A stretch of DNA of 64,000 bases from NCBI GenBank assembly GCA_019233755.1, contig JAFAMD010000019.1, positions 80,867-144,866 on the forward strand. The letters run 5' to 3'. Origin of the DNA: Acidobacteriaceae bacterium (GTDB lineage: Bacteria > Acidobacteriota > Terriglobia > Bryobacterales > Bryobacteraceae). A program made the translations under genes and the position numbers. This document shows, one piece after another, positions 53,476-60,853 of the stretch. The notes under the pieces were generated by a model. The model saw nothing but the letters and a program-made list of their open reading frames with translations, searched no databases and was not told the origin of the DNA. The first letter of the stretch is position 1. Each line of letters starts with the position of its first letter.

Positions 53476-54033
53476 CTATTGATGCTCAGCGTTCTGCAAC
53501 TCGAGAGCTTCCTCGGGCGCAGCGCCGCGGGGTACCGGCGGTGAAAGCCGTAGTTTCTTGTTATCGAGCGACATGGAAACCATACCGGAACGGGTCACCT
53601 CGATCTCACCGTAGCTGCGCATCACATCGATGAACTCATCCAGTTTCTCAGGGTCGCCGGTCGCCTCCAGCGCAAAGCCCTCGAGCGTCGAATCCACCAC
53701 CCGCGCCTGGAAGATTTCTGCTTCTTTCAACACCGCCGTGCGGTTCTGCTGAGTGGTGCGCACACGCACCAGCACCAGTTCGCGGTTGACCGCCGGGCCC
53801 TCGGTCACGTCGGTTGCCTGCAGCACGTTGATCAGCTTGTTCATCTGCTTGATCACCTGCGTCCGGGTGTTCGGTTCCACGTCCACCGTAATGGTCATAC
53901 GCGAGAGCGTGGGATCCAGCGTCCGGGCCACCGTCAGGCTTTCGATGTTATAGCCGCGCTGGCTGAGCAATCCGGTAACGCGCATCAACGCGCCCGGCTT
54001 GTTTTCCATTAAAAGAGAAATGATCTGCTGCAT
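53476..54033 (-). CDS. ilvN: Acetolactate synthase small (regulatory) subunit
   Basis: 185 residues: an N-terminal ACT domain (IISLLMENKPGALMRVTGLL, QRGYNIESLTVARTLDPTLS) followed by the second ALS small-subunit domain (NRELVLVRVRTTQQNRTAVL). It binds the large subunit and confers valine feedback inhibition. It starts 15 bases after ilvB. The length and ACT domain match IlvH/IlvN type proteins. Confidence 0.95.
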   Translation of the reverse strand: MQQIISLLMENKPGALMRVTGLLSQRGYNIESLTVARTLDPTLSRMTITVDVEPNTRTQVIKQMNKLINVLQATDVTEGPAVNRELVLVRVRTTQQNRTAVLKEAEIFQARVVDSTLEGFALEATGDPEKLDEFIDVMRSYGEIEVTRSGMVSMSLDNKKLRLSPPVPRGAAPEEALELQNAEHQ

Positions 54034-54048
54034 CGTTCGTCTCCGCTG

Positions 54049-55776
54049 CTAAACTTCCACCGGCTGCGGCGGACGCATCACCATTTCGTTGATAGCACCG
54101 CCCGCAGGCACCATCGGAAACACATTCTCGAGTGGCGAAACTTTAACGTTCAGCAGATACGGTCCCGGCTCCGACACCGCTTCCTCGAGAGCCTTCGGCA
54201 ATTCGTTCACCTTCTCCACCGTCCGGCCTTTGAAGCCGTACGCGCCTGCAAGCTTCTCGACATCAGGGAAGGAACATAACTCCGCCTGGCTCAATCGGTT
54301 GTTATAGAACAACTCCTGCCACTGGCGGATCATCCCGAGGTAACCGTTGTTCACGACGATGATCTTTATCGGTAGCGCGTGATTTACGATAGTTGCCAGC
54401 TCCGGTATCGACATCTGGAATCCGCCGTCGCCCACCACCGCGAAAACAAGCTTATCGGGCCGTGCAAACTGCGCCCCGACCGCTGCAGGCAAGCCGAATC
54501 CCATGGTCCCGAGGCCGCCGGAGTTCAGCCAGAGACGCGGCTCGTTAAAACGAATGAATTGAGCAGCCCACATCTGATGCTGGCCCACGTCGCTCGCCAC
54601 GATGGCGCGTCCGCCTGACAGGCGGTCGATCTCCGCCATCAGGTGCTGCGGCTTGATCTCGCTCTGCGATCTTTCCGGGACGAGCGGATTTTCGTCCTTC
54701 CAGGCGCGAATCTGCTCCCACCAGGCCTGCCGTGCCGCCGCGTTCTTCTCCTTCATGGAAGGCGCCAGTTCTTTCAGTTCCGCTGTCAGCTTTGGCAGCA
54801 CACGCTTGACATCCCCCACAATCGGCAGATCGGCATGCCGGTTCTTGCCGATTTCCGCGGGATCGATGTCCACGTGCACCACCTTTGCATGCGGCGCAAA
54901 CGCGGACAGCCGGCCCGTAACACGGTCGTCAAAACGCACGCCCAGCGCGAGGATAAGGTCCGTATGGGTCATGCCCATGTTCGCGGTATAGCTGCCGTGC
55001 ATACCGGGGATGCTGATGAAGTTTCGGTGCTCCGCCGGAATGCCGCCCAGGCCCAGAATGGTCAGAACCGTTGGCGCATCCACCGTTTCGACCAGCGCAC
55101 GCAGTTCCTCGCTCGCATTCGCGGCAATGATGCCGCCGCCCGCATAGACAAACGGACGTTCCGCTTCCCAGATCATTTGCGCCGCCCGGCGGATCTGGCC
55201 GCTGTGCCCTTCGCTGTAGACCTTGTAACCGGGTAAGTGGATCTCTGTTACCGGAGTGTAGTGCGCCTGGCCTTGCAGCACGTCCTTGGTGATATCGATG
55301 AGCACCGGGCCAGGCCGCCCCGACGCCGCAATGTAGAAGGCTTCGTGAACGACCTGCGGCAGTTCCGCGACGTTCTTCACCAGGAAGTTGTGCTTCGTCG
55401 CGGAGCGTGTAATGCCGAAGGTATCGGCCTCCTGGAAGGCGTCGGTGCCCATCAGCTTCGAAGTCACCTGGCCGCTGATCGCGACAATCGGAATGGAATC
55501 CATCATTGCGTCCACCAGCCCGGTCACCAGGTTCGTAGCCCCGGGGCCGGAGGTCGCGCAGCACACGCCCACCCTGCCCGTTGCCCGCGCATAGCCTTGG
55601 GCGGCGAACGCCGCATTCTGCTCATGCCGGACCAGCACGTGGCGTATCGGGTGATCGTACAGCGCGTCGTAAAGCGGAAGCGTCACGCCGCCCGGGTAGC
55701 CGAAAATGCACTCGACATTTTCGCGCTCCAGGCAGTTCAAAAGGATCTTTGCGCCTGAAAGGAGATTCGACGACAT
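54049..55776 (-). CDS. ilvB: Acetolactate synthase large subunit
   Basis: 575 residues, a ThDP enzyme: catalytic Glu in VLVRHEQNAAFAAQGYA, SGPGATNLVTG, FAD-like domain segment and the ThDP-binding motif GDGGFQMSIPELATIVNHAL with NNGYLGMIRQW. Reaction: two pyruvate to acetolactate, or pyruvate plus 2-oxobutyrate to acetohydroxybutyrate. It is the first structural gene of the ilv operon, following a leader region with a terminator about 55 bases before its start. Confidence 0.96.
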   Translation of the reverse strand: MSSNLLSGAKILLNCLERENVECIFGYPGGVTLPLYDALYDHPIRHVLVRHEQNAAFAAQGYARATGRVGVCCATSGPGATNLVTGLVDAMMDSIPIVAISGQVTSKLMGTDAFQEADTFGITRSATKHNFLVKNVAELPQVVHEAFYIAASGRPGPVLIDITKDVLQGQAHYTPVTEIHLPGYKVYSEGHSGQIRRAAQMIWEAERPFVYAGGGIIAANASEELRALVETVDAPTVLTILGLGGIPAEHRNFISIPGMHGSYTANMGMTHTDLILALGVRFDDRVTGRLSAFAPHAKVVHVDIDPAEIGKNRHADLPIVGDVKRVLPKLTAELKELAPSMKEKNAAARQAWWEQIRAWKDENPLVPERSQSEIKPQHLMAEIDRLSGGRAIVASDVGQHQMWAAQFIRFNEPRLWLNSGGLGTMGFGLPAAVGAQFARPDKLVFAVVGDGGFQMSIPELATIVNHALPIKIIVVNNGYLGMIRQWQELFYNNRLSQAELCSFPDVEKLAGAYGFKGRTVEKVNELPKALEEAVSEPGPYLLNVKVSPLENVFPMVPAGGAINEMVMRPPQPVEV

Positions 55777-55831
55777 GGCCTAGCTAAATTATTCCTTCGG
55801 AAGTGCTCGCGCGCACGCAAGCCGTATTTAA

Positions 55832-55876
55832 TAAAAAGGGCCACCTGGCTGGTTCGGTATCCCGCCGGGTGGCCCC
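55832..55876 (-). terminator. Intrinsic terminator/attenuator ahead of ilvB
   Basis: On the minus strand a GC-rich stem, GGGCCACCCGG pairing with CCAGGTGGCCC (10 of 11 pairs, arms 55865-55875 and 55838-55848 on the + coordinates), is followed by TTTTTATT. It lies between the leader ORFs and ilvB, the place of a transcription attenuator. Confidence 0.8.
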
Positions 55877-55898
55877 GAAATCTGATTCGTGAGGCTCC

Positions 55899-55958
55899 CT
55901 AGGCGGTGCGGTGAGCAACCGCGCCAAGAAGCACAACGACTTTTTGAAGCCGATTCAT
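55899..55958 (-). CDS. ilv leader peptide 2
   Basis: A 19-residue ORF, MNRLQKVVVLLGAVAHRTA, with Val7-Val8-Val9-Leu10-Leu11 in a row; seven of its 19 residues are Leu or Val. It ends 22 bases before the terminator stem. Its ATG overlaps the stop of leader ORF 1 (ATGA). Translating ribosomes stalled on the V/L cluster could control terminator formation. A 5-base-stem hairpin (55908-55922) sits inside it. Confidence 0.7.
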   Translation of the reverse strand: MNRLQKVVVLLGAVAHRTA

Positions 55959-55984
55959 ATCACGAATATAGCGACCCACAGCAT
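55955..55984 (-). CDS. ilv leader peptide 1
   Basis: A 9-residue ORF, MLWVAIFVI, with five branched-chain residues (L, V, I, V, I). An AGAGG box lies 9 bases before its ATG. The TGA stop (55955-55957) overlaps the ATG of leader 2 (55956-55958). It is too short for ordinary gene finding; its composition and position before ilvB make it a likely regulatory leader. Confidence 0.65.
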   Translation of the reverse strand: MLWVAIFVI

Positions 55985-56033
55985 CCGGTGAGACCTCTGT
56001 GTGCTGCTATGAGTCCACGGTATCCTAGAAGTC

Positions 56034-56065
56034 TTTTTTATGCAAGGGAATAAAAGCATAAAAAA
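56034..56065. promoter_or_regulatory. AT-rich perfect inverted repeat between ilv leader and rhomboid gene
   Basis: TTTTTTATGC (56034-56043) and GCATAAAAAA (56056-56065) form a perfect 10-base inverted repeat with a 12-base centre. It is in the divergent control region, upstream of the ilv leader and of the rhomboid gene. It may be an operator, or a weak hairpin. Confidence 0.5.
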
Positions 56066-56259
56066 TGCAAATACATTAGGCCTCGCACGCAACCGAAACG
56101 GTCCACTGCGGATTACTGCAACTCTTTGCATTCATTGCACTTTCAGCATCTCTAAGAAACCGAGGACATCCCTTATCCTGGCGAAATATTCGCGCACCCT
56201 GTGGCTCGCACGCGCAGATCCGGGCGAGGCATATTACCTTCGCCGCTACAATAAAGACC

Positions 56260-57096
56260 GTGGAAAAGCGCCGTATGTGCCCGAACTGCCGGGCATTTGT
56301 CACCATCTCGGACCGGGTCTGCCCTTACTGCAACGTCCAACTGGGACCGCGCGCCATCGATATGCGAGCCAGTCAGTTCGCCGCCTCTTTCGTGCCGCGC
56401 GCCAACCTGACCAGCGTCGTCATTCTCGTGATCAACATTGCCTTCTATCTCGCTGAAGTGGGGGTCAGTTACAAAATGACCCACTCCACCAGCATCAGCG
56501 GGCAGGTGGCGGTCCTCTTCGGTGCCAAATACACTCCCCTCATCCTTTCCGGGCAGTGGTGGCGTCTAATTACCGCCGGCTTTCTGCACGGTGGTCTCTG
56601 GCACATCCTCATGAACGGCTGGGCGCTGTGGATCCTGGTCACCGAAGTAGAGCAGTTCTACGGCACCAGCCGCCTGCTCTTTGCCTACATCTTCTCCACT
56701 TTCACCGGGTTCCTTTGCAGTCTCATGTGGTCTCCCCACTCCCTGTCCCTCGGCGCCTCTGCTGCCTGCTTCGGCCTCTTCGGCATCATGCTCGCCATGG
56801 GATTCCGCCAGCGCGCCGACCCGTTGACGCAAGCCGTCCGGGCTCATTACGGACAATGGCTGATCATGGGCTTGGTGCTTAGCCTCATACCTGGTGTGGA
56901 CCTCGCCGCCCACGTCGGCGGCTTCATCGGCGGCTTCCTCGTCGGTGTCGTAGCCGGCCTGCCGGGCCTCCCCGGTACCAGTCGCGAGACCGTTTGGCGG
57001 GTGCTCGCCGGAATCGCCGTCGCCATCACGCTCTTTGCGTTCGCGCTGGACTTCCTCTCCTACCGCTCTCTCTTGTCAGTCCTGGGCAATACGTAG
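56260..57096 (+). CDS. Rhomboid-family intramembrane serine protease with N-terminal zinc ribbon
   Basis: 278 residues from GTG 56260 (ATG 56275 is an alternative). Residues ~7-27 carry CPNCRAFVTISDRVCPYC, a small zinc-ribbon. Several membrane helices follow with the rhomboid elements HGGLWHILMNGWALWILVTE, the catalytic Ser region SLGASAACFGLFGIML (GAS) and the His in LAAHVGGFIGGFLVG. The enzyme would cleave transmembrane substrates within the membrane. A TACAAT element at 56247-56252 lies close upstream. It is divergent from the ilv operon. Confidence 0.88.
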   Translation: MEKRRMCPNCRAFVTISDRVCPYCNVQLGPRAIDMRASQFAASFVPRANLTSVVILVINIAFYLAEVGVSYKMTHSTSISGQVAVLFGAKYTPLILSGQWWRLITAGFLHGGLWHILMNGWALWILVTEVEQFYGTSRLLFAYIFSTFTGFLCSLMWSPHSLSLGASAACFGLFGIMLAMGFRQRADPLTQAVRAHYGQWLIMGLVLSLIPGVDLAAHVGGFIGGFLVGVVAGLPGLPGTSRETVWRVLAGIAVAITLFAFALDFLSYRSLLSVLGNT

Positions 57097-57097
57097 A

Positions 57098-57149
57098 ACG
57101 TACTATTACTTCTAGGACTAGGAACACCACTAGTCAACTCACAGTACGT
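57098..57149. repeat. Nested inverted repeat after the rhomboid gene
   Basis: Outer arms ACGTACT (57098-57104) and AGTACGT (57143-57149); inner arms ACTAG (57117-57121) and CTAGT (57130-57134) within them. It is in the 85-base gap before the HutI-like gene and could form a two-tier stem or be an operator. Confidence 0.5.
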
Positions 57150-57181
57150 GGGCTTACCATGGCTTCTTATCCCACAACACT

Positions 57182-58363
57182 GTGCCTGAGTTCCTTCTGC
57201 TTCGTGGTGCTAAGCAGCTGTTGACGCTTCGCGGCCCAAGTGCCGCCCGGCGCGGGGCAGCGCTGCACGATCTGTCGATCATTGAGGATGGTTCCGTCCT
57301 CATTCGTGACGGTCTGATTGACAATGTCGGACCGACCAGACGCATTGAGAATCTGAAAGAGGCCCGCGACGCCGCCGAATTGGACGTCCATGGCTTAGTC
57401 GTCATGCCCGGGTTCGCCGACCCGGGACTGCGCCTCAACTTGCTCGGCTCCGCCAACACCTCCGGCAAGCCGGCCAAACCGCGGTGCATCACCAGTTTTT
57501 CCTCTGAGAGCGCGGAGCTCCTGCATTCCTGTCTCGTACATGGAACCTTGAACGTGCAGGTGAAGGCAAACGCCGGCGTCGGCGGCTTTCGGTCTGACGT
57601 TTCCGTTCTGCGCCAGCTCGCGGAACTGGGCAATAAGCCTGTCGGCATGGTGCGCGCCTGGCGCATCGACGCGCTCGCCGAGCCTGCTCCCGATTCCGCG
57701 CTCGACTATGCCGCTTCGCTTCAGTTCCTGGCCCGCCGCAACCTGGCGCACGCCGTCGAAATTGCCGTGGCCGCCGACAACGGCTTGAGCGATCGCGTGT
57801 GGGCCGCCGCTGGCGAAAAGTCGCTTGCTGTGAATCTGCTTTGGCCCGGCGGATCTGCGGAGTTGCTCTCTAACCTCTTACAGCGCGCGTCGCCTGCGTC
57901 GGTCTATTCGTCTTCGAATCTGTCGGCTGCCGAGTGCCAGTTGCTCGCCGAGTCATCCGCCTTGACGGTCTTTTCCCCCAACCAGGAAATGGCGGCAGAG
58001 CAGAGCGGCGATGCTGCCTGCCGGATTGCCAATGCCGGTGGCGCCATCGCGCTTTCAAGCGGCTATGACCCGGAGTGTACGCGAAGCGTCAGTATGCAGA
58101 TGGCGCTCACTCTCGCGGTCCTTCGCCTTGGGCTCTCGCCGGAACAAGCGATCAGCGCTGCCACCATAAACGCGGCATACGCCATGGGCATCGGGAATGT
58201 CACCGGTAGCCTGGAACTCAATAAGCGGGCGGATTTGCTTGTTCTCACGGTTCCCGATTACCGCGAGATCCCCTGCCGCCTGGGCATGAACGCTGTGGGC
58301 GTCGCGATTCGCGGTGGCACAATTGTTCACAACAGCATCCCCTTGAAAGGGAGAATCAACTGA
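57182..58363 (+). CDS. HutI-like (imidazolonepropionase-fold) protein lacking the metal site
   Basis: 393 residues from a GTG. The N-terminal beta domain (LLLRGAKQLLTLRGPSAARR, GSVLIRDGLIDNVGPTRRIE) and end (GTLE-like SLELNKRADLLVLTVPDY, RGGTIVHN) are those of imidazolonepropionase. But at the metal positions the sequence reads DPGLRLN instead of DPHTHL, and VQVKANAGVGG in place of the Lys/Gly substrate loop; the later D of the catalytic TD motif is G in SSGYDP. So it is likely a non-catalytic or altered paralogue. It overlaps the next gene, ftcD, by four bases and thus fits the histidine-degradation context (HutI makes formiminoglutamate, the FtcD substrate). Confidence 0.72.
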   Translation: MPEFLLLRGAKQLLTLRGPSAARRGAALHDLSIIEDGSVLIRDGLIDNVGPTRRIENLKEARDAAELDVHGLVVMPGFADPGLRLNLLGSANTSGKPAKPRCITSFSSESAELLHSCLVHGTLNVQVKANAGVGGFRSDVSVLRQLAELGNKPVGMVRAWRIDALAEPAPDSALDYAASLQFLARRNLAHAVEIAVAADNGLSDRVWAAAGEKSLAVNLLWPGGSAELLSNLLQRASPASVYSSSNLSAAECQLLAESSALTVFSPNQEMAAEQSGDAACRIANAGGAIALSSGYDPECTRSVSMQMALTLAVLRLGLSPEQAISAATINAAYAMGIGNVTGSLELNKRADLLVLTVPDYREIPCRLGMNAVGVAIRGGTIVHNSIPLKGRIN

Positions 58364-59277
58364 CAAAATCGCTCGTAGAGTGCGTTCCGAACTTCTCTGA
58401 AGGCCGCGACCGCGCAACGGTAGATGCGCTCGAAACCGCGATCGCCGGCGTCCACGGAGCGTTCGTTCTTCACCGCACCAGTGATCCGGATCATCACCGC
58501 AGCGTCATTACTTTTGCCGGTCGCGGCGAGGCCGTGGTGGAAGCCGCTGTTCGTGCCGCCGGCAAGGCTGCGGAATTGATCGACCTCACGCGTCACCAGG
58601 GCGTGCATCCTCGCGTCGGAGCGCTCGACGTCCTCCCTTTTGTCCCTCTGGGCGACACCACGCTCGAGGCGTGCACAACTCTCGCCCATGAGGCAGGGCG
58701 GCGCATCTGGGACGAGCTTCGTATTCCGGTTTACTTCTATGAAGCGGCTGCCCGCCCGGAACGCGCCCGCCTCGAAAACGTTCGTCGCGGCGGTTTTGAA
58801 ACACTTAGCCAGGCCGCTTTGATCGACCCCGCCCGGGCTCCAGACATCGGCGGACCCGCGCTGCACCCTACCGCCGGAGCCGTTATCGTAGGCGCGCGCA
58901 AGTTTCTGATCGCTTACAACATCAATCTGAAAACCACCGATCTGAAAATTGCCAAGGCAATTGCGCACCGCATCCGGGCTAGCAGCGGTGGTATGCCGGC
59001 AGTGAAAGCTCTCGGCCTGCCGCTCCCTTCACGCGGCCTTGTTCAGGTCTCCATGAACCTCACTGATTTCGAGCAGACGCCGGTGCACGCCGTCTTTGCT
59101 GAGGTCAGCCGCCTTGCATCGGGTTTCGGCGTGGAAGTGGAAAAAAGTGAGCTGATCGGCCTCATGCCGCGCAAGGCAATGGAAATTGCCTTCGCAGACC
59201 TGCTTCGTCTCGATCATTTCGACTCTCAGCGCGTGGTCGAAAATCGCCTCGAAGATTTGTTCCTGCTTCGCTCTTAA
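58360..59277 (+). CDS. ftcD: Glutamate formimidoyltransferase, apparently started at CTG
   Basis: The conserved N-terminus (SLVECVPNFSEGRDRATVDA) is present but no ATG, GTG or TTG lies before it in frame; the only candidate is CTG at 58360-58362, with the GGGAG box 6 bases upstream and overlapping the previous TGA as CTGA. This gives 305 residues; the next ordinary start (58531) would lose the conserved motif. Other family blocks include HRTSDPDHHRSVITF, HPRVGALDVLPFVPLG and FLIAYNINLKTTD. The enzyme transfers the formimino group of N-formiminoglutamate to tetrahydrofolate. Confidence 0.85.
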   Translation: MTKSLVECVPNFSEGRDRATVDALETAIAGVHGAFVLHRTSDPDHHRSVITFAGRGEAVVEAAVRAAGKAAELIDLTRHQGVHPRVGALDVLPFVPLGDTTLEACTTLAHEAGRRIWDELRIPVYFYEAAARPERARLENVRRGGFETLSQAALIDPARAPDIGGPALHPTAGAVIVGARKFLIAYNINLKTTDLKIAKAIAHRIRASSGGMPAVKALGLPLPSRGLVQVSMNLTDFEQTPVHAVFAEVSRLASGFGVEVEKSELIGLMPRKAMEIAFADLLRLDHFDSQRVVENRLEDLFLLRS

Positions 59278-59314
59278 GATAGAGAATCTGCTAGTATAGG
59301 CGGACTATTTTCGT

Positions 59315-60820
59315 ATGCGCCCCGCCCCAGCGGCTGTTTCGCTCTGCCTCCTGCTGATCCCGTTTGCGATCTCGTCCGCCGATCCTGATGCCGGATTGGC
59401 TGCCTACAAAGCAGCCGACTTCAAGACGGCTATCCCGCTGTTGCAAGCCGCTGTAGCCAAGACTCCCAAAGATCCGGCGCTCCAGGGTGCGCTGCTCTCG
59501 TCCCTGGTGTACGAGGGACATGTCGATGAAGCCGCCGCCCTGTCCGCCGAGGACGAGGAGTCATTCCCCAACTCCCCTGACGTGATGGCCGCCCGCGGCG
59601 ACTTCGCCTTCTACATGGGCGATATGGCCGCGGCCGAAAAACTCTGGGTCGCCGCCGCCAACCAGAAGAACCATTCGGCTCACGCCTACTACGGCCTGTA
59701 CCGTCTTTACAAGGCCGCTTCTATGTATCGGGCCGCCCGCTTGCGCTGCTTCACGGCATATCAATTGGATCCAGATGACGCGCTCATCGCGAAGGCATGG
59801 ATGAACTATCTTCCCGCCGACAAGCGCAAGGACGCGCTGCCGGCGTTCGTTGCGGCTCATCCCTGGCTTTATCCGAAATACGACGCCCGCCAGGAAACAA
59901 CGGCCGCCGTTGATACGGAAATCAAAGACCACAAAGCATTCGAACTGGATGGTGACCCTAAGGAAGAGGATGTCCGTCTTTACGAGCTGCGCGATAGTCC
60001 CACCCGTGTTCGTGGGGTCGGAGTCGAGTTTTCCATCAACGGCAGTCGTCCTCTTCACCTGCTCCTCGATACCGGCGCAAGCGGAATTCTCCTCAGCCAG
60101 TCGGCCATTGACAAAGCCGGGCTGCAGCACCTCGGGACTACCGAAAGCTGGGGCATCGGTGATAAAGGCATTCGCAGTGGATTCGTTGCCGTATCCGATA
60201 ACTGCCGGATCGGACCCCTGTCGTTCAAGACCTGCGTTGTAGAGGCTCTCGAGGGCAAAGGCAGAGTGGCGGGGGACGAAGATGGCCTCATCGGCACCGA
60301 TGTGTTTGCGGCTTACCTGATTCATATCGATTTTCAGCAGCACCTGATGCATCTGAGCCCCCTGCCACCGCGGCCGCCCAATCCGCAGGAATATGACCGG
60401 GAGACAGGTCCCGCGCAGAACGGGTTCTCCCCGGTTTTTCGCTTCGGACATCAACTGATGATCCCCACCACGCTGAACGACAAAAGCACCGGCCTGTTCC
60501 TCATCGACACCGGGTCGAACATGTCCAATGTCGACTCCACCTTCGCTCGCCTTTCCACGAAAATTCACGGTAATGAATACATGCGTGTCCATGGAATTTC
60601 CGGCGAAGTCAAGGATGTATTTGAGGCCGACAAAGCCGTGATCCGATTCGCCGTCTACCGCCAGAGGAATATAGGGTTGACCGCGTTCAACCTGAATAAC
60701 TCGCCCTACCACGAGGAAGTCCGGATGGACGGCATTCTGGGCCTTCCCGTCCTTTCCCTGTTCCGCCTGACGCTCGACTATCGCAACGGTCTCGTGAAGT
60801 TCGATTACGTGCTGAAGTGA
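59315..60820 (+). CDS. Periplasmic protein with TPR-like N-terminus and two retropepsin-like domains
   Basis: 501 residues. A signal peptide (VSLCLLLIPFAISSADP) is followed by a TPR-like helical region to about residue 180 (AAYKAADFKTAIPLLQAAVA, VMAARGDFAFYMGDMAAAEK). Two aspartyl-protease half-domains follow with catalytic-type motifs LLLDTGASGILLS (D252) and FLIDTGSNMSNVD (D398). The two halves suggest an intramolecular retropepsin-type dimer. Substrates are unknown. Confidence 0.8.
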   Translation: MRPAPAAVSLCLLLIPFAISSADPDAGLAAYKAADFKTAIPLLQAAVAKTPKDPALQGALLSSLVYEGHVDEAAALSAEDEESFPNSPDVMAARGDFAFYMGDMAAAEKLWVAAANQKNHSAHAYYGLYRLYKAASMYRAARLRCFTAYQLDPDDALIAKAWMNYLPADKRKDALPAFVAAHPWLYPKYDARQETTAAVDTEIKDHKAFELDGDPKEEDVRLYELRDSPTRVRGVGVEFSINGSRPLHLLLDTGASGILLSQSAIDKAGLQHLGTTESWGIGDKGIRSGFVAVSDNCRIGPLSFKTCVVEALEGKGRVAGDEDGLIGTDVFAAYLIHIDFQQHLMHLSPLPPRPPNPQEYDRETGPAQNGFSPVFRFGHQLMIPTTLNDKSTGLFLIDTGSNMSNVDSTFARLSTKIHGNEYMRVHGISGEVKDVFEADKAVIRFAVYRQRNIGLTAFNLNNSPYHEEVRMDGILGLPVLSLFRLTLDYRNGLVKFDYVLK

Positions 60821-60853
60821 GTTCCCGGAGGAGCATATCCGTATCATGAGGAT

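Noticed and set aside
55917..56040. Conventional promoter boxes for the ilv operon
   Set aside because: Only poor matches (for example TTGCAT with a weak TACCGT) were found, so no promoter is claimed.
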